64,000 bases of DNA from Argyresthia goedartella (lineage: Eukaryota; Arthropoda; Insecta; Lepidoptera; Argyresthiidae). Under the pieces are notes generated by a model that was not told where the DNA came from, did not search any database, and worked only from the letters and a program-made list of their open reading frames with translations. The stretch lies in NCBI GenBank assembly GCA_949825045.1, contig OX463827.1:8144501-8208500 (forward strand), in the 5' to 3' direction. The position numbers and the translations under genes are program-made. This document shows, piece after piece, positions 53,050 to 63,897 of the stretch (within the stretch, counting starts at the first letter, position 1; every line of letters begins with the position of its first letter).

Positions 53050-53288
53050 TACAGTCAGCATCGGATAAGTGTGCGTGCACCAGACACTCAGAGAGATTTT
53101 ATATTTTATACAAAAATAAATATATACACAACAAAGTGTTAAAAATATGTCAACATTCTCTGTGTTGGCATGGATGTTGTTACATTTTGGTAATGAATAT
53201 ATGTCGATAGATATTTCTGATTTGTAAGGACAGATGGTAGATCTATTTGAGCGGTTTGCGCGCTCATACCTATCTGATGCTGACTGTA
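53050..53288. mobile_element. MITE with TACAGTCAGCATC ends
   Basis: The left end TACAGTCAGCATCGGATAAG pairs with the right end (reversed) TACAGTCAGCATCAGATAGG. The TA at the ends suggests a Tc1/mariner-mobilised element. No coding. Confidence 0.8.
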
Positions 53289-53920
53289 CCGGATAGGTCT
53301 TAATATCTTAGTTATTTAGTATAGCTGTTTTAATATTTAAGTTAATAATATTGTAAATAAAACTCTTCCTTTTTTAAAAAGTACTTTCCTTTTAGTAACA
53401 TTAACCTGGTACGTAAATTAATTCTATAGATGAATAGTGAAAAAATACATAGAGATGATAATATAATGTGGATGTGCATGTGTTTTAGAGCACTTTCTGT
53501 ATTTGAATCATATGCAAAGACGACAGTAGTTTTATACATTTATTTGCGTCTAGATTTTCTGTGTCGCACAATTAAATAGCTACACTATACATGCTACATC
53601 AGAAATCGCCGAAATACTTATATTAGTGACCTAGGCAGCATAAAAGAAATGAACAAGGCTTTTTTATTTAATATTAATGAATTTAATGAGCTAAAAATTA
53701 ACATCTAATGCAGTTTTATCATTGGGTCTATTTTATCAGACACATTCGATTCGATTATTGACTTTAGATATGTCTCGGTTCTTGCGTCTTGAAATGGCTG
53801 TTGGTTGGTGGTGGAATGGCATAGTTCAACAAACAACACAAATACAGGTCGTGATTTGACGATAAAGGACTTTATCCGCTATAGATAAGCAAGCACGTAA
53901 ATTGCATGAATCAAAAAAAA
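53289..53920. other. No recognised feature
   Basis: AT-rich with no repeat matched. Confidence 0.4.
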
Positions 53921-53958
53921 TATCTCAGTTTGTCGCCCAGTTAGTCGTTGTCTAGTCG
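53921..53958 (+). promoter_or_regulatory. Candidate Inr-DPE core promoter
   Basis: TCTCAGTT holds an arthropod Initiator (TCAKTY) with the A at 53927. Counting it as +1, +28 to +32 reads AGTCG (53954-53958), fitting the DPE consensus RGWYV at its canonical spacing. There is no TATA box at -30. A splice donor follows at 54039. Chance alone could give a few such pairs in 64 kb, so this is only a candidate. Confidence 0.3.
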
Positions 53959-54039
53959 GTTTACTTGCACGTTGCACTTTTCGCACACTCATCATCATCT
54001 GACCATCCGCTTGTCTCTCCCTACGCGCTCTGCGAAGAG
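53927..54039 (+). other. Candidate non-coding first exon
   Basis: From the Initiator A to CTCTGCGAAGAG, followed by GTAAGC, a strong splice donor. The 113-bp segment is more GC-rich than its surroundings and matches no repeat family here. It has no long ORF. If real, the rest of the gene lies outside the window or beyond a long intron. Confidence 0.25.
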
Positions 54040-54545
54040 GTAAGCGTCTTCATTGTTTTACTCATGCAAATGCGTGTTAATGCGCCACATATTTTGGAAT
54101 TACTTTTAGGGCCAACCATGTTGCGCTCCAGCGCATTCTCTTAGAAACGTGCTAATAGCGATCATTGTCCCATCGATTCTCAGTTAAGACCAAGCCAAAC
54201 TATGTTGCATAAAAACTGTTCAACAACAAGGCGCTGAGGCATACACAGATTTTATTCGTCGGTGTGCGCATTAGTGAAGACCGAAATCTGTTCACTATTC
54301 AGCACCTAACAGAGCTGACTGATATACAGAAAGTGGATTTACGCCGCCCAGCTACCGCAAGCAACATCACAAGCTTAGAAGATTTACAATAAGACCGTTT
54401 TAAAACTATAAGCTGTGTTAGACCTGTAATTTAGGCAGTATAAAGGCTGTATAAGCTCTTGTACAGCCCTTGTTAGTGCAATTGGCCCAGCTATTTGCTT
54501 TAAAGGAGTTGTGCAATAGCTATAGAGTAATAAATAAATTGTTTA

Positions 54546-54793
54546 ATAGCTGTATCGGAGCTGTTATTCAGTGTAAAAATAACGTATAGCTGTATTATAG
54601 GCGTTATTTGGCGTAAAAAGAAACCACAGCTGCATTGGAGGTGTTATTTGGTCTAAAAAGAAACCATTAGCTGAACTAGAGCTGTTATTCAGTGTTAAAA
54701 GAAAGCATTCGCTGTATTAGAGCTGTATTATGGTGTAAAAAGAAACCATTATGTAAACGTATGTACAGCCTTTATTTGGTATAAAAAGAAACC
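54546..54793 (+). repeat. About six decayed 41-44-bp tandem units
   Basis: Units of the form AGCTGTATTAGAGCTGTTAT then GGTGTAAAAAGAAACCATT, progressively altered. Confidence 0.8.
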
Positions 54794-55235
54794 ATAATAC
54801 TCAGTTTAACTTAAAAGGAACAGAAATAGAAACTTGTGCACTAGATCGGCGTTAGGTGAACCAATAAATATAATTCAGCGTCAACCTTGACGTGCAGATA
54901 AATATTAATAGTAAAACTATGATAGATGTTTTTTTAATTATCTTTTCAAATATGTTTTCATTCATTCGAAAGCGGCAAAAATTTGTTAAACAGCTTTGAC
55001 GATATTTGGAGATTCTTATAGTCTCAGTAGCTATACTACGTAAAAATGGAGAATATAACGCAGCTTTTGGCTTTCAGTATAGAATAAGCCATGAATATTC
55101 GTTTAAGAACGCTGTTGTTCTATATATACCCTTGTATAGTAACAAGTCTCAAGTGATGCTATTATAACTCATAGAGCTGAAATAAGTAAGTGATTGCATG
55201 CAAAAACTGTTTTAACGATAGAACAAACTTTAAGT
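54794..55235. other. No recognised feature
   Basis: No match. Confidence 0.4.
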
Positions 55236-55358
55236 GCCACTAGCTATAAAGCAGATTAGCACTATTCTCCGATTAACTTTGACAACTCCATACGAATTTG
55301 TATGGAGTTGTCAAAGTTAATCGGAGAATTGTGCTGATCCGCTTTATAGCTAGTGGGC
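55236..55358. mobile_element. Foldback MITE, family L, long near-perfect hairpin
   Basis: Arms of 58 bp (55236-55293 and 55300-55358) with a 6-nt loop. The inner 34 bp (ATTCTCCGATTAACTTTG, ACAACTCCATAC) pair perfectly, the outer part (CACTAGCTATAAAGCAGA) with three or four mismatches. Confidence 0.85.
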
Positions 55359-56214
55359 CTAAGTGTCATCAACACTTTCTAATAGAGTTGGAATATTCTT
55401 TTACAGCCCCTTCAACTAATGCGGATTCATTTATAATGATATTAATGATATTATACAGCTTGAGCTGTAGAATAACTGACAAATCCTTTTTTATGCATGC
55501 CAAAAGCTTTTGCTGACACTCTTGTACGTCTCTTATATAACTCTTAGTTCTAAATAGGCTGGTATGTTGATGATGACCACACTAGCATGCTGCTCGTCCG
55601 TTCGTGTGTTTCAACGTTTTTTTGTCTATCAAGGCCATTTTTTCAAGAACGCCAGAACGAATTTCTGACAATTTTACATGAATATCAAATAAGCATGTAA
55701 TCCACTCACCCCACATGTTACAATTGTCGTTAACCGACTTCGAACGCAGCAGCACCCTTTCGCAAAATTTTGCAATCAAAACTTACCGCCGAAACGCGGA
55801 GTTCGGAAAACACTTAATGAATCTAGTTTCAGAATAGCTAGAGTGTTCAAAAGGGTATGATTTGAGCGCGCCGCCTTCACAGTTCGGTGATCAAAAGCGA
55901 GTATAATCGGGCTCATGCAAAGGATCGGCCGGCTAATGGTTAATGTTCCATTTTATTGCCGGCCCGCTTAGGGTTAAGTTTAATTAAAAATGTAGTATTT
56001 AAATACGTAAATACGTTAAAATGTATGACTGTGAATCCAGTTCTTGCTTGGCAAAAATACTGGTTTTCCCTGACTGAATTATTGAACAGCGACAAAAAAT
56101 GAGCGCGACTAGAAAAACTGGCTTCTTCTGACAAAATTACTGAATACGCGACTAGAAATCTTAAAACGGCAACTTGGAAACCTTAATTCGAGTAACATAA
56201 AATACAGAACGAGC
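55359..56214. other. No recognised feature
   Basis: Only weak direct repeats near 56050-56150 (GCGACTAGAAA, CTGACAAAATTACTGAA). Confidence 0.4.
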
Positions 56215-56310
56215 GTTGGATTTTATTGTCCTTACATGTTCTGTTCAACCTAACACGAAGGATAAAGGGGGCTTCGCTTCGCTCACCTCTTTTATCCTTC
56301 ATCTAACATG
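56215..56310 (-). mobile_element. Shared GC-rich core module, isolated copy
   Basis: TTCAACCTAACACGAAGGAT, AAAGGGGGCTTCGCTTCGCT, CACCTCTTTTATCCTTC. Neither type-1, type-2 nor K ends are visible around it. Confidence 0.6.
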
Positions 56311-56974
56311 TGCTTCTACTTCGCCCAGAAAGTCTTTATTTAGCCAATAAGCGGTGGCTAAACTATTCAGTAATTAAATCGGTAGTATTTTTTCGCTCAT
56401 TTTAGAAATGTCCTCTGTTTGTGGGCATTCGCTCAATTAGTTTTGTTCATTCGGTCGTTTTATTATTTCCCATTAAAAAATAATATAATTTCTTAATTGC
56501 CACATTATGGACTGGTTTTTCGTCGTCAGGATATTTTTTAATATTAAACGTTGTGCTATTCTGGTTCATAGCTTTATTACATTGTGTGGGATGGTTATCT
56601 CGCTCTATTTCATACTTGGTGCTGATTGGTGCCAATGCCGAAATAAGTTCTATTGAACTAGGCACAAGCGGCGCCGTGAAAAAAAAAGCAGTGACACCAT
56701 TTTCGCACCATCATACGCAAAATGGACGTGTATGGATGTAAGTTAAATCAAGCATAAAATGTATGAGGAAGTAAGCATCTGGAAAATTATTATGTCGGTA
56801 AAACAAATGTACATGAAAAATACGGATTGCGAAAATAAAAAAGCACAGAGGTAATTAAAGCGTGTAGAAAATTATACCACTAGTAAAAAAAGTATGGAAA
56901 AAATAAATCGTGGGAAAAAACGCTAATGGAAAAAAAATACAAAGAAAATATTATTTAGGGCAATTTATCTATAC
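56311..56974. other. No recognised feature
   Basis: No match. A-rich purine tract at about 56800-56950. Confidence 0.4.
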
Positions 56975-57124
56975 ACTACCCTGTGTTGTGGGCACCAGAT
57001 ACATCACACCCATGTAAACATCCAAGACCTGGGGTTTTCGTTTTCTTTATCCCCAGCCGGGGATCGAACCCGGGACCTCTCGCATGCTAGGCAGTGCCAC
57101 TAACCCCAGCGCCACAGAGGCCGT
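56975..57124 (-). mobile_element. SINE B, tRNA-derived, complete head
   Basis: On the minus strand: box A region TCTGTGGCGCTGGGGTTAG, box B CCCGGGTTCGATCCCCGG, linker CTGGGGATAAAGAAAACG, body GTCTTGGATGTTTACATGGG and CCCACAACACAGGGTA. Confidence 0.85.
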
Positions 57125-57429
57125 ATTATAACGTTATTGCTATAGCGGCAACTGAAAAAGGGACTAGAATGCTAAATAAAGGAAATTTTAATGATATGGA
57201 CGCCGCCTGTCTCTCGCTTTAATTTTTGTATTCGCTTTTCCCTCTCTGATGAAAATCGAAAAATCAATTGATGTTGAAGCTTTCTAAAAGGTTTTGTTTG
57301 TAACAGCGGCGGTTCTATCTATGAAAAGATTTATGTTATATAAATTAAAGCTATAGATTGACCTTTTTCTGAGGAGTAGGCAGAGACTAAAAACCTCCAA
57401 TTGCTCAATCCTAGCATACGATTTGAAAA
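57125..57429. other. No recognised feature
   Basis: No match. Confidence 0.4.
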
Positions 57430-57666
57430 CCGGTTTAGCCTAGCGGGTAGTGACCCTGCCTACGAAGCTGATGGTTCTGGGTTCGAATCCCGGTAAGGGC
57501 AAATATTTGCGTGATGAGCATGAATGTTTTCTTTGTTTTTACATACTCGTAAGTATTTATCTCTAATTAATATATCATCGTTTAGTAACCATAACACAAG
57601 CCTTCTTGAGCGTACTATGGGGCTAATTCGATGTGTGTAAGATTGTCCTCTTATATTTATTTATTT
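57430..57666 (+). mobile_element. SINE A-related copy with a different head
   Basis: CCGGTTTAGCCTAGCGGGTA, GTGACCCTGCCTACGAAGC, B box GGGTTCGAATCCCGG, CAAATATTTGCGTGATGAGC; later GATGTGTGTAAGATTGTCC. Diverged from the other four SINE A copies; tail TTATTTATTT. Confidence 0.75.
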
Positions 57667-57945
57667 CATATCTAGCTTCCTCGAGATTCAAATACAAACA
57701 CGTGCGATATTAAAGCGGATCCTTAAATGACACATGTTTTTTCGACTCAATAGCATTCGATCTTGGAACGGAACCCGTGTGTGAATCCGACGTACAGATA
57801 GCGCGTTGTCTGCTCTACCCACCTACATATGTGACAATGTTTAGTGTTCTTTCACACTATGCAGCGCGACAGTTGCGCGGCTGCCGCGCTGCTCAGAAGC
57901 GGAAAATTGCACACACAGCCACGCGACTGAAAAAATTGTGTTTTT

Positions 57946-58075
57946 TTAGTTAGTTCCTGGCAGGAACTCAGCCAGGTCGTCTCTCCATCTCCCTCTGGGC
58001 CTTCCCCTACGCCGCCGGTGTCCGTCTGTAGGCATCCATTCAGTGGCTGATTTCGCCCATTTGACCGGATGCATT
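57946..58075 (-). pseudogene. RTE-like LINE C-terminal fragment
   Basis: Minus-strand frame MHPVKWAKSATEWMPTDGHR then RRRGRPRGRWRDDLAEFLPG and a stop. The GRPRxRWxDDL motif is the conserved C-terminal signature of RTE-type ORF2 proteins, also seen at 39.1 kb (GRPPFRWSDDI). Only about 43 codons remain and the usual QQW ending is missing. Confidence 0.7.
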
Positions 58076-58277
58076 CTATTGGTATTTATGATTTATGATG
58101 ATTTATTTCAAACTATCACCTACTGGTCTTATAATTTGAAAGGAGCGGCCTCCTCTAATACCGGTTTTGTGCTACGACTTGCGATAAAACTTGGCTCAAA
58201 TAAACTATTTAAAAAAATATATTTTGTGACATGTTCCATTTCCATTCCTTTCCTTTCAAATTACATTACTTTTTTTA

Positions 58278-58386
58278 CATTCACATACATGCACATACAT
58301 TTCTTCTGGCCCCACACTAGGATACCCTGTGTCGTGGGAACCAGAAACAGCGACGTCACATACATATAAACATCCACGACCTAGGG
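58278..58386 (-). mobile_element. SINE B, tail half
   Basis: CTTCTGGCCCCACACTAGGA, GTGTCGTGGGAACCAGAAAC, AAACATCCACGACCTAGGG. The tRNA head is missing. Confidence 0.75.
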
Positions 58387-58897
58387 ATTTATTATTTTGA
58401 CGTTTCGCCAATGACAATCGCTTTAAATGACAGCTTCTGACACCAATAATCGCGATCTCAATGATCAAACTTCAATTTGAAGAAGGTTTGTAAACACCCT
58501 TTGTTTGCCATAAATAATTCTAGATAGATTATCAATATATAAGAGACAGAGAATAGAGCCATTGGAGTATGCTCACCAAATTTTTTGTCTTATGGCTTGG
58601 TTATAAAGTCCAAAACCAATGGAAAATTGTTGCACGCTTATACCAGGTAGAGGGTTAGCACAATTCGAGCACAATACAATTTAAAGCAAACGCTGCAGTG
58701 CTAACGCCATTTGCGATCACAGAAGTGTGACGTCAACACTGGCATAATTGCATCCAAAAGTTTCGGAGCCACTATGCACGTTTTCAATTAACCAAACCAA
58801 AAGCACAGGCCAGCGGGTTTTCACCGCCCCACGAGTATGTAACGTGTAGATACGCACAGCACCTATTATGGAAGAACTTTATTTGCCGACGTCAAAT

Positions 58898-59190
58898 AGA
58901 CTACTGAAGATTCTATTGTGGGCATTTGTGGGGCAACAACACAAAATTCGCCTTAATTTTTATGTATTTTATTTTTATTTTCCGGCCCTAGAGTACTGAA
59001 GATCTATTGTGGGCATTTGTGGGGCAACAAGATAATATTTGCCTTAATTTTTATGTATTTTTTTCCTTCTTCAGCCAGCAGAGAATTTTTTGACAGACGT
59101 CACCTAACAACATAAAATTTGCATTAATTTTTCTGCATTTATTTTTTCCTTTTTCGACCAGCAGAGACTTTTTTGACAGGCGTGTAGTGT
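58898..59190 (+). repeat. Three tandem units of about 92-100 bp
   Basis: CTATTGTGGGCATTTGTGGG GCAACAA recurs at about 58912 and 59004; GCATTAATTTTTCTGCATTT marks a third, diverged unit. AGCAGAGA-TTTTTTGACAG is duplicated at about 59078 and 59161. Confidence 0.8.
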
Positions 59191-60139
59191 GATGAAATGT
59201 GAAGTCTTTTAAAAATAAGGTGAGAGGTTGGAAGGCATTTGCTCACATAGGAAGTACTTGGTTTGGTTTCCTGGGTACTGTGTAGCAAATTATTCTCAAG
59301 ACAGTAATTTCCAAGTTCTCGCTGGACAACCTGATCACATTGTGATCTTTCAAATACACTTGACACTAGTGGTGGTTAATATAATATATAGCCGTTAAAA
59401 TAGCACTTTTTTTACTTGTAACGAATAGCGCATACTATAAGTCGCATCAGATAGAGCTATGTTATAACGAAACGGAACGACGCCATGCGCGATGCTACTA
59501 CTAGCGCCTGCGGACTTTATAGCATTACACGTTAAAAATAGCATAAACGTTGACTCTCGTGTAATCTTTGCATAAATGTAAAATTTGTGTGATGAACGAA
59601 CGATGTGTTTTAGACAGTAACAGTTGTATTTGTAAATAAATAGTACAGTGACCAATTATGTGTTTTAACACAAAACCTTTTCATATTTTTGTTTGTGTAT
59701 ATATTACGTTATAGCAATCTAATTTCATGTCATCTCATAAAGTCGTGATTTTTTTATGTTTTTCAACGGTTATTAAATAAAAGGGTTTAATAAGCACATT
59801 TCAACTAAATGTACATATTACAAGCTCTTATTCGCCGATTTGCTTGCATTAACTCGATAATTTTGTATGAATGTAAGCCAAAAGTTGAAAATTGACGTAT
59901 CATTAGAAGCGCCCTACTCATCTACTACATATCGGTTAAATATTGGTCACACTAAATTCAATATGGCGCCCTCTAGAAGGCAAAATGTTATAGATTTAAT
60001 AAAAGTTGGGTGTCAAATAAAAGGGCTTAATTTCTATTGCTCTCTAGTTTGCTTGCATTTAGTTAAATCGTTAGAATTGTATTGAAATCGGGAAATAAAT
60101 TTAGCTATTGACTTTAAACATAAAACATAAACATTTACA
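59191..60139. other. Mostly unassigned
   Basis: A diverged direct repeat (AAATAAAAGGGTTTAAT at about 59775 and AAATAAAAGGGCTTAAT at about 60017, each later followed by TTTGCTTGCAT) suggests an old duplication. No gene. Confidence 0.4.
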
Positions 60140-60325
60140 TATACATAGGCACACACTTTTATACCCTGTGTCGTGCGAACCAGAAACAGCTACGTGACAC
60201 ATATAAACATCCAAGACCTAGGTTTTTTTTTTTTACCCCCAGCCGGGCATCGAACCCGGGACCTCTGGCATGGCAGGCAGAACCACAACAGAACAGTCGC
60301 TTATCTCCACCAGGCAGCGACTTTG
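60140..60325 (-). mobile_element. SINE B copy with head
   Basis: CCCTGTGTCGTGCGAACCAG, AAACATCCAAGACCTAGG, then reversed box B GGGCATCGAACCCGGGACC and CACCAGGCAGCGAC. Confidence 0.8.
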
Positions 60326-60780
60326 GCAATTTGGCATGACGAAAAGTTGGAACAAAATGTTATTGTTGTATTATTCACTCCGAAACTAGTTAAGAGTTTA
60401 CGATTCGCTCACTTTGCTTAAGCCGTCTTATTTGACTCTACAAAGTTGCAAAGTTAATTTAATCATCAAGATCACTGATTGGGGTCTGTATGACCCGATA
60501 CAAGAGTTTGGAAGTATCAATTGGATATCGAGTTACAAAACAGAGTTTGTTACACTGAATTGAGTTTAGCAATCAATATAATTGAGTGAGTACTGATTGG
60601 TTTTTACTTGTATTATTTCTCCGTGCTAGAAAGTACTTGTTAGCTGCTCAAGAAGAAGTAATAAATAAAGGGAACTGCCCAACCTCCCGAAGTTCCATTT
60701 TCCCCAAACCTTTGATTATTACCTAAAATTTGTACGACTCCCTTGTCTTGCTCTTGACCAAAATCACGGAATTTTTGGGC
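60326..60780. other. No recognised feature
   Basis: No match. Confidence 0.4.
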
Positions 60781-61125
60781 AACAATAATATATAATGATC
60801 ACCAAAATATATTTTTCCTACCCAAAATGGGTAAATGATCACCAAATGTTGCAGAAAATATCAGGGCAAAATACTGCGGTAGCTTAGGTGAAGGGTAAAG
60901 GGGATGAGCGAAGCGAAGCCCCCTTTATCCATCGTGTTAGGTTGAACATGTAAGAACAACAAAAAATACTTAAAACATAAACGTTAGTACACAAAACATA
61001 AAAAAAGTTCGGTGTTCATTTATCCGAACACAATTTGGTGGTTGTTTTCTAATTCTGGCGGTCGTTTCGAATTTATTGGTTGTAAAAAAGGTGCGTTTTT
61101 GTTGATCGTTTAAACATAAGCTGAT
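60781..61125. mobile_element. MITE, type-2 ends with shared GC-rich core, complete copy
   Basis: ATGATCACCAAAATATATTT and AAATGATCACCAAATGTTGC on the left. Core ATCAGGGCAAAATACTGCGG, AAAGGGGATGAGCGAAGCGA and AGCCCCCTTTATCC, GTGTTAGGTTGAACATG. Right side GAACACAATTTGGTGGTTG and GATCGTTTAAACATAAGC. Confidence 0.8.
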
Positions 61126-61699
61126 TTTTTGTTTGATCAAAGCACAAGTTAAAATTATGCTCACTTACTTGTATGTTCACCACACGCACCTTCCATTATT
61201 ATCCATGTGCGGTCATGAAAAAACGGTCCACGATTTTGAACCTTATTGATTGGCAATAAAGTCCTAATCCTAATGAAGGCTTGAGCGTAAGGGTGACTGA
61301 ACGAACGCGCCTAGAAATTTAGGATTTACAAGGTGGCTCAAAATGCGGATTTAAAAATGTTTTTTTTTTTTCATTTTTTTGGTTTTTTTCTGTAAATCAT
61401 ATTTACTTTTGGCTAGGGGTCCAAAAATAGCCATGTATAAAAAAGTTACGTTAACTGAGCACCACGCAAGAATGCAATACCCTTACAGTCCAGAAGGCGA
61501 GACCCGAGAAATGCGTTTGTGTGAGTCCTTACAATAGGACATAACAAACTGTGACGTGTCTCTAAAAGCTACGTCAGTGTAGTGTACTCTTGTCGAGAAG
61601 CCCATTGGTCGGCCCTGTGCACGCACACAATCGCAATTCTCAGGCATCGCCTTCTTGCCTATAATACGACTGATGACGTCACGATTCCAGCCTCACAGA
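61126..61699. other. No recognised feature
   Basis: A T-rich tract at about 61360-61390; otherwise no match. Confidence 0.4.
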
Positions 61700-61890
61700 T
61701 ATTGTACACAGGCACATAAGTACAGCTTCTGACCGCTGCTACCCTGTGTCGTGCGAACCGGAAACTGCTACGTCACAAACAAATGAACATCCAAGACCCG
61801 GGACTGTTTTCTTTTCCCTAGCCGGAATTGGAATTCCGGGACTTCTCCTTTGTAAGGCAAAACCTCGAACCCTACGCCAACCGAAGTCAC
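61700..61890 (-). mobile_element. SINE B copy, box B damaged
   Basis: CCCTGTGTCGTGCGAACCGG, AACATCCAAGACCCGGGAC, CCCTAGCCGGAATTGGAATT. The box B site reads GGAATTCCGG instead of the usual GGTTCGATCC. Confidence 0.7.
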
Positions 61891-62248
61891 CGTAACTGTG
61901 TTGCAAAAGGTACTTACTACGACACGCGGTAAAACTTTTTAATCCACCAACACCTGCTCTGTAAATGAACTATCAACCAACTCTGTTTGTAGAACAGAGT
62001 ATAATTTAAAACTGTATTAACCGGCACAATGAAAACTAAAAGCTATTAACTGGTACAAAGCGTGCTTTTACCCATAATACGAGGACTCTTCAAGCCAAGA
62101 CTTGCTATTCAAAGACGCGTGATATTTGTCTATGAAGTTTGTGAAGCAATTTAGATACTTCAATGTCACGTCATCAGGTTCCCCATACTCTGTATATCGT
62201 GCTATTTTAAAATTGGTGAGGAATTTGAGAATAGTTATTTAGAAGCCG

Positions 62249-62392
62249 ATAATCTATAATGCCCTTCCGGATATAATAAGAAGGTTAGACAATATACAGG
62301 CATTGAAGAATTCTTTGTTTAAATTTTTGATCGACAAAGCATATTACAGTGTCACAGAGTTTTTACAGGACAAATGGAAAACATGCAATTGA
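62249..62392 (+). pseudogene. LINE ORF2 C-terminus
   Basis: The frame reads IIYNALPDIIRRLDNIQALK, NSLFKFLIDKAYYSVTEFLQ, DKWKTCN and stop. This is the C-terminal signature of lepidopteran Jockey/CR1-like ORF2 (YN-LP...K..L..FL..KAYYS..EFL). Sequence upstream of 62240 is out of frame. A long 3' UTR follows to about 62765, ending CAAATAAATATACATATTTC. Catalytic regions are missing. Confidence 0.75.
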
Positions 62393-62765
62393 TATCTTTT
62401 ATGGACAACAACTGCTGTTGTTGTTTACAACAACCTTGTATGTGTTTGTAACAACTATAATTTTATTATTTTTGTAGAACTTGCTTAATCTAATTTGACA
62501 TTTGTATTATTGTATAATTTGACGTTCCATAAACATTATTTTCATTATATTTTGCCTAATTTAAATTGACATACATCATCAATAGACATTATAATTATAA
62601 CTATTAACTGATCTCTCGATGTGGCTTTTTCATATTTCTATTTTATAATTGTATTTTTCATAATATTTGCACATCCTTATAGGATAAAATATAGTTAAGT
62701 TCAAAAATTGTACATAACATCATAAGAACCTATATTTGCAAATAAATATACATATTTCACTTTTA
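62393..62765 (+). mobile_element. 3' UTR of the LINE at 62249
   Basis: AT-rich, ACAACAACTGCTGTTGTTG hairpin at about 62405-62425, ends GCAAATAAATATACATATTT. Confidence 0.55.
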
Positions 62766-63149
62766 CTTTGACTTTGAGAATGGCATTCAAGTTCAGTTTT
62801 AACTTAAATACAGTGCATACGCCATTGCCGGTTCTACTATTTGCGTCACGCTCAATTGCAAATCCGTCTGCCGACGCGTTTTCATGCCGTCTCACTCAAA
62901 TGCCGCCGCCATTGCCAGTTTTTTTTTTGTTGGGGATCAAAAATGGAATTATCCATGCCCAGGAGTCAGATCTCCCTGCTATATCCGGGTCACTCACTAC
63001 TCACTGAGCTGGCACCAGCTCGTGTATTACTGTACGGACTAAAAAATAACCCCTTGATTGATATTAACAGCAATCTTTCGATATAACTGTGAGCCATTGG
63101 ACATTGCCAGTCCCATGGTAGTAACAGAGATTCGTGCAGGGATTCTTTT
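62766..63149. other. No recognised feature
   Basis: Two overlapping plus-strand frames (62768-63007, 62841-63086) have no motif. The central part is GC-rich with a poly-T run at 62918. Confidence 0.35.
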
Positions 63150-63897
63150 AAAAAACTTAAGCTACACACTATAACAGGGTTATATATAATTGAGTTGTGT
63201 AAATTGGTCAGACGTCACCCTGAAAAATTCCCTCAAAGACCACCTGGTGTCAGCAATAAGAAATCATAAAAAACTAGAAGTTCCTCAATGTAGAACTACT
63301 ACCTTCTCTCGGGGAACAAAAATGATAGCCATAAAGGTTTACAATAAGTTACCAGAAGCCTTAGTAGTCTAAGAATATCGTAAATTTTTTATAGCACTAA
63401 AAAAACTTTTGGTGTTTATATGTCCTTACAGCTTAAGTGAATTTTGTAATTTTGACATTGAATCCCATTTTGAAATTATCTCCTAATTCAGACTGATAAT
63501 TATGAACTTATTATTAAATGCAATTAACTGTAGCACTAGGGAAACTTTTGGTGATCATGTGTGTCCTCATAGCCTGAGTGAACTTTATAATTTTGACATG
63601 AATCCTGTGTGTGTATGTACATTTTGAAATGATCTCCTAATTATTATGACTGACATTATTATGACCTATAAATTAATATCAAATGACCACAGTTTTCTAT
63701 TTTACTATTAATTAATTATAGGCGTGTTATTTTACTTTAAATGAGGATGAATGTTGTTGTGTACATATTTTTTCATGTAAATACTTATTTTATACCTTAA
63801 GGGTAAAATTACATTGTACCTAAGTGATGCGAACTGTAACACCTCCATCTAACGTGTAATTTATTGCAATAAACAAATTGATTGATTGATTGATTTC
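63150..63897 (+). pseudogene. LINE ORF2 C-terminus with (ATTG)n tail
   Basis: The frame contains NWSDVTLKNSLKDHLVSAIR, NHKKLEVPQCRTTTFSRGTK, MIAIKVYNKLPEALVV, a stop, then EYRKFFIALKKLLVFICPYS and LSEFCNFDI. The order P-x-CRTTT-S-GTKM-AIKVYNKLP followed by KKLL matches the ORF2 C-terminus of CR1/Jockey-like elements. A second copy of the last block follows (GCACTAGGGAAACTTTTGG at 63533; first at 63394), so about 139 bp are duplicated. The 3' end is CAATAAACAAATTGATTGAT with (ATTG)n at 63877-63895. Dead copy. Confidence 0.8.
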
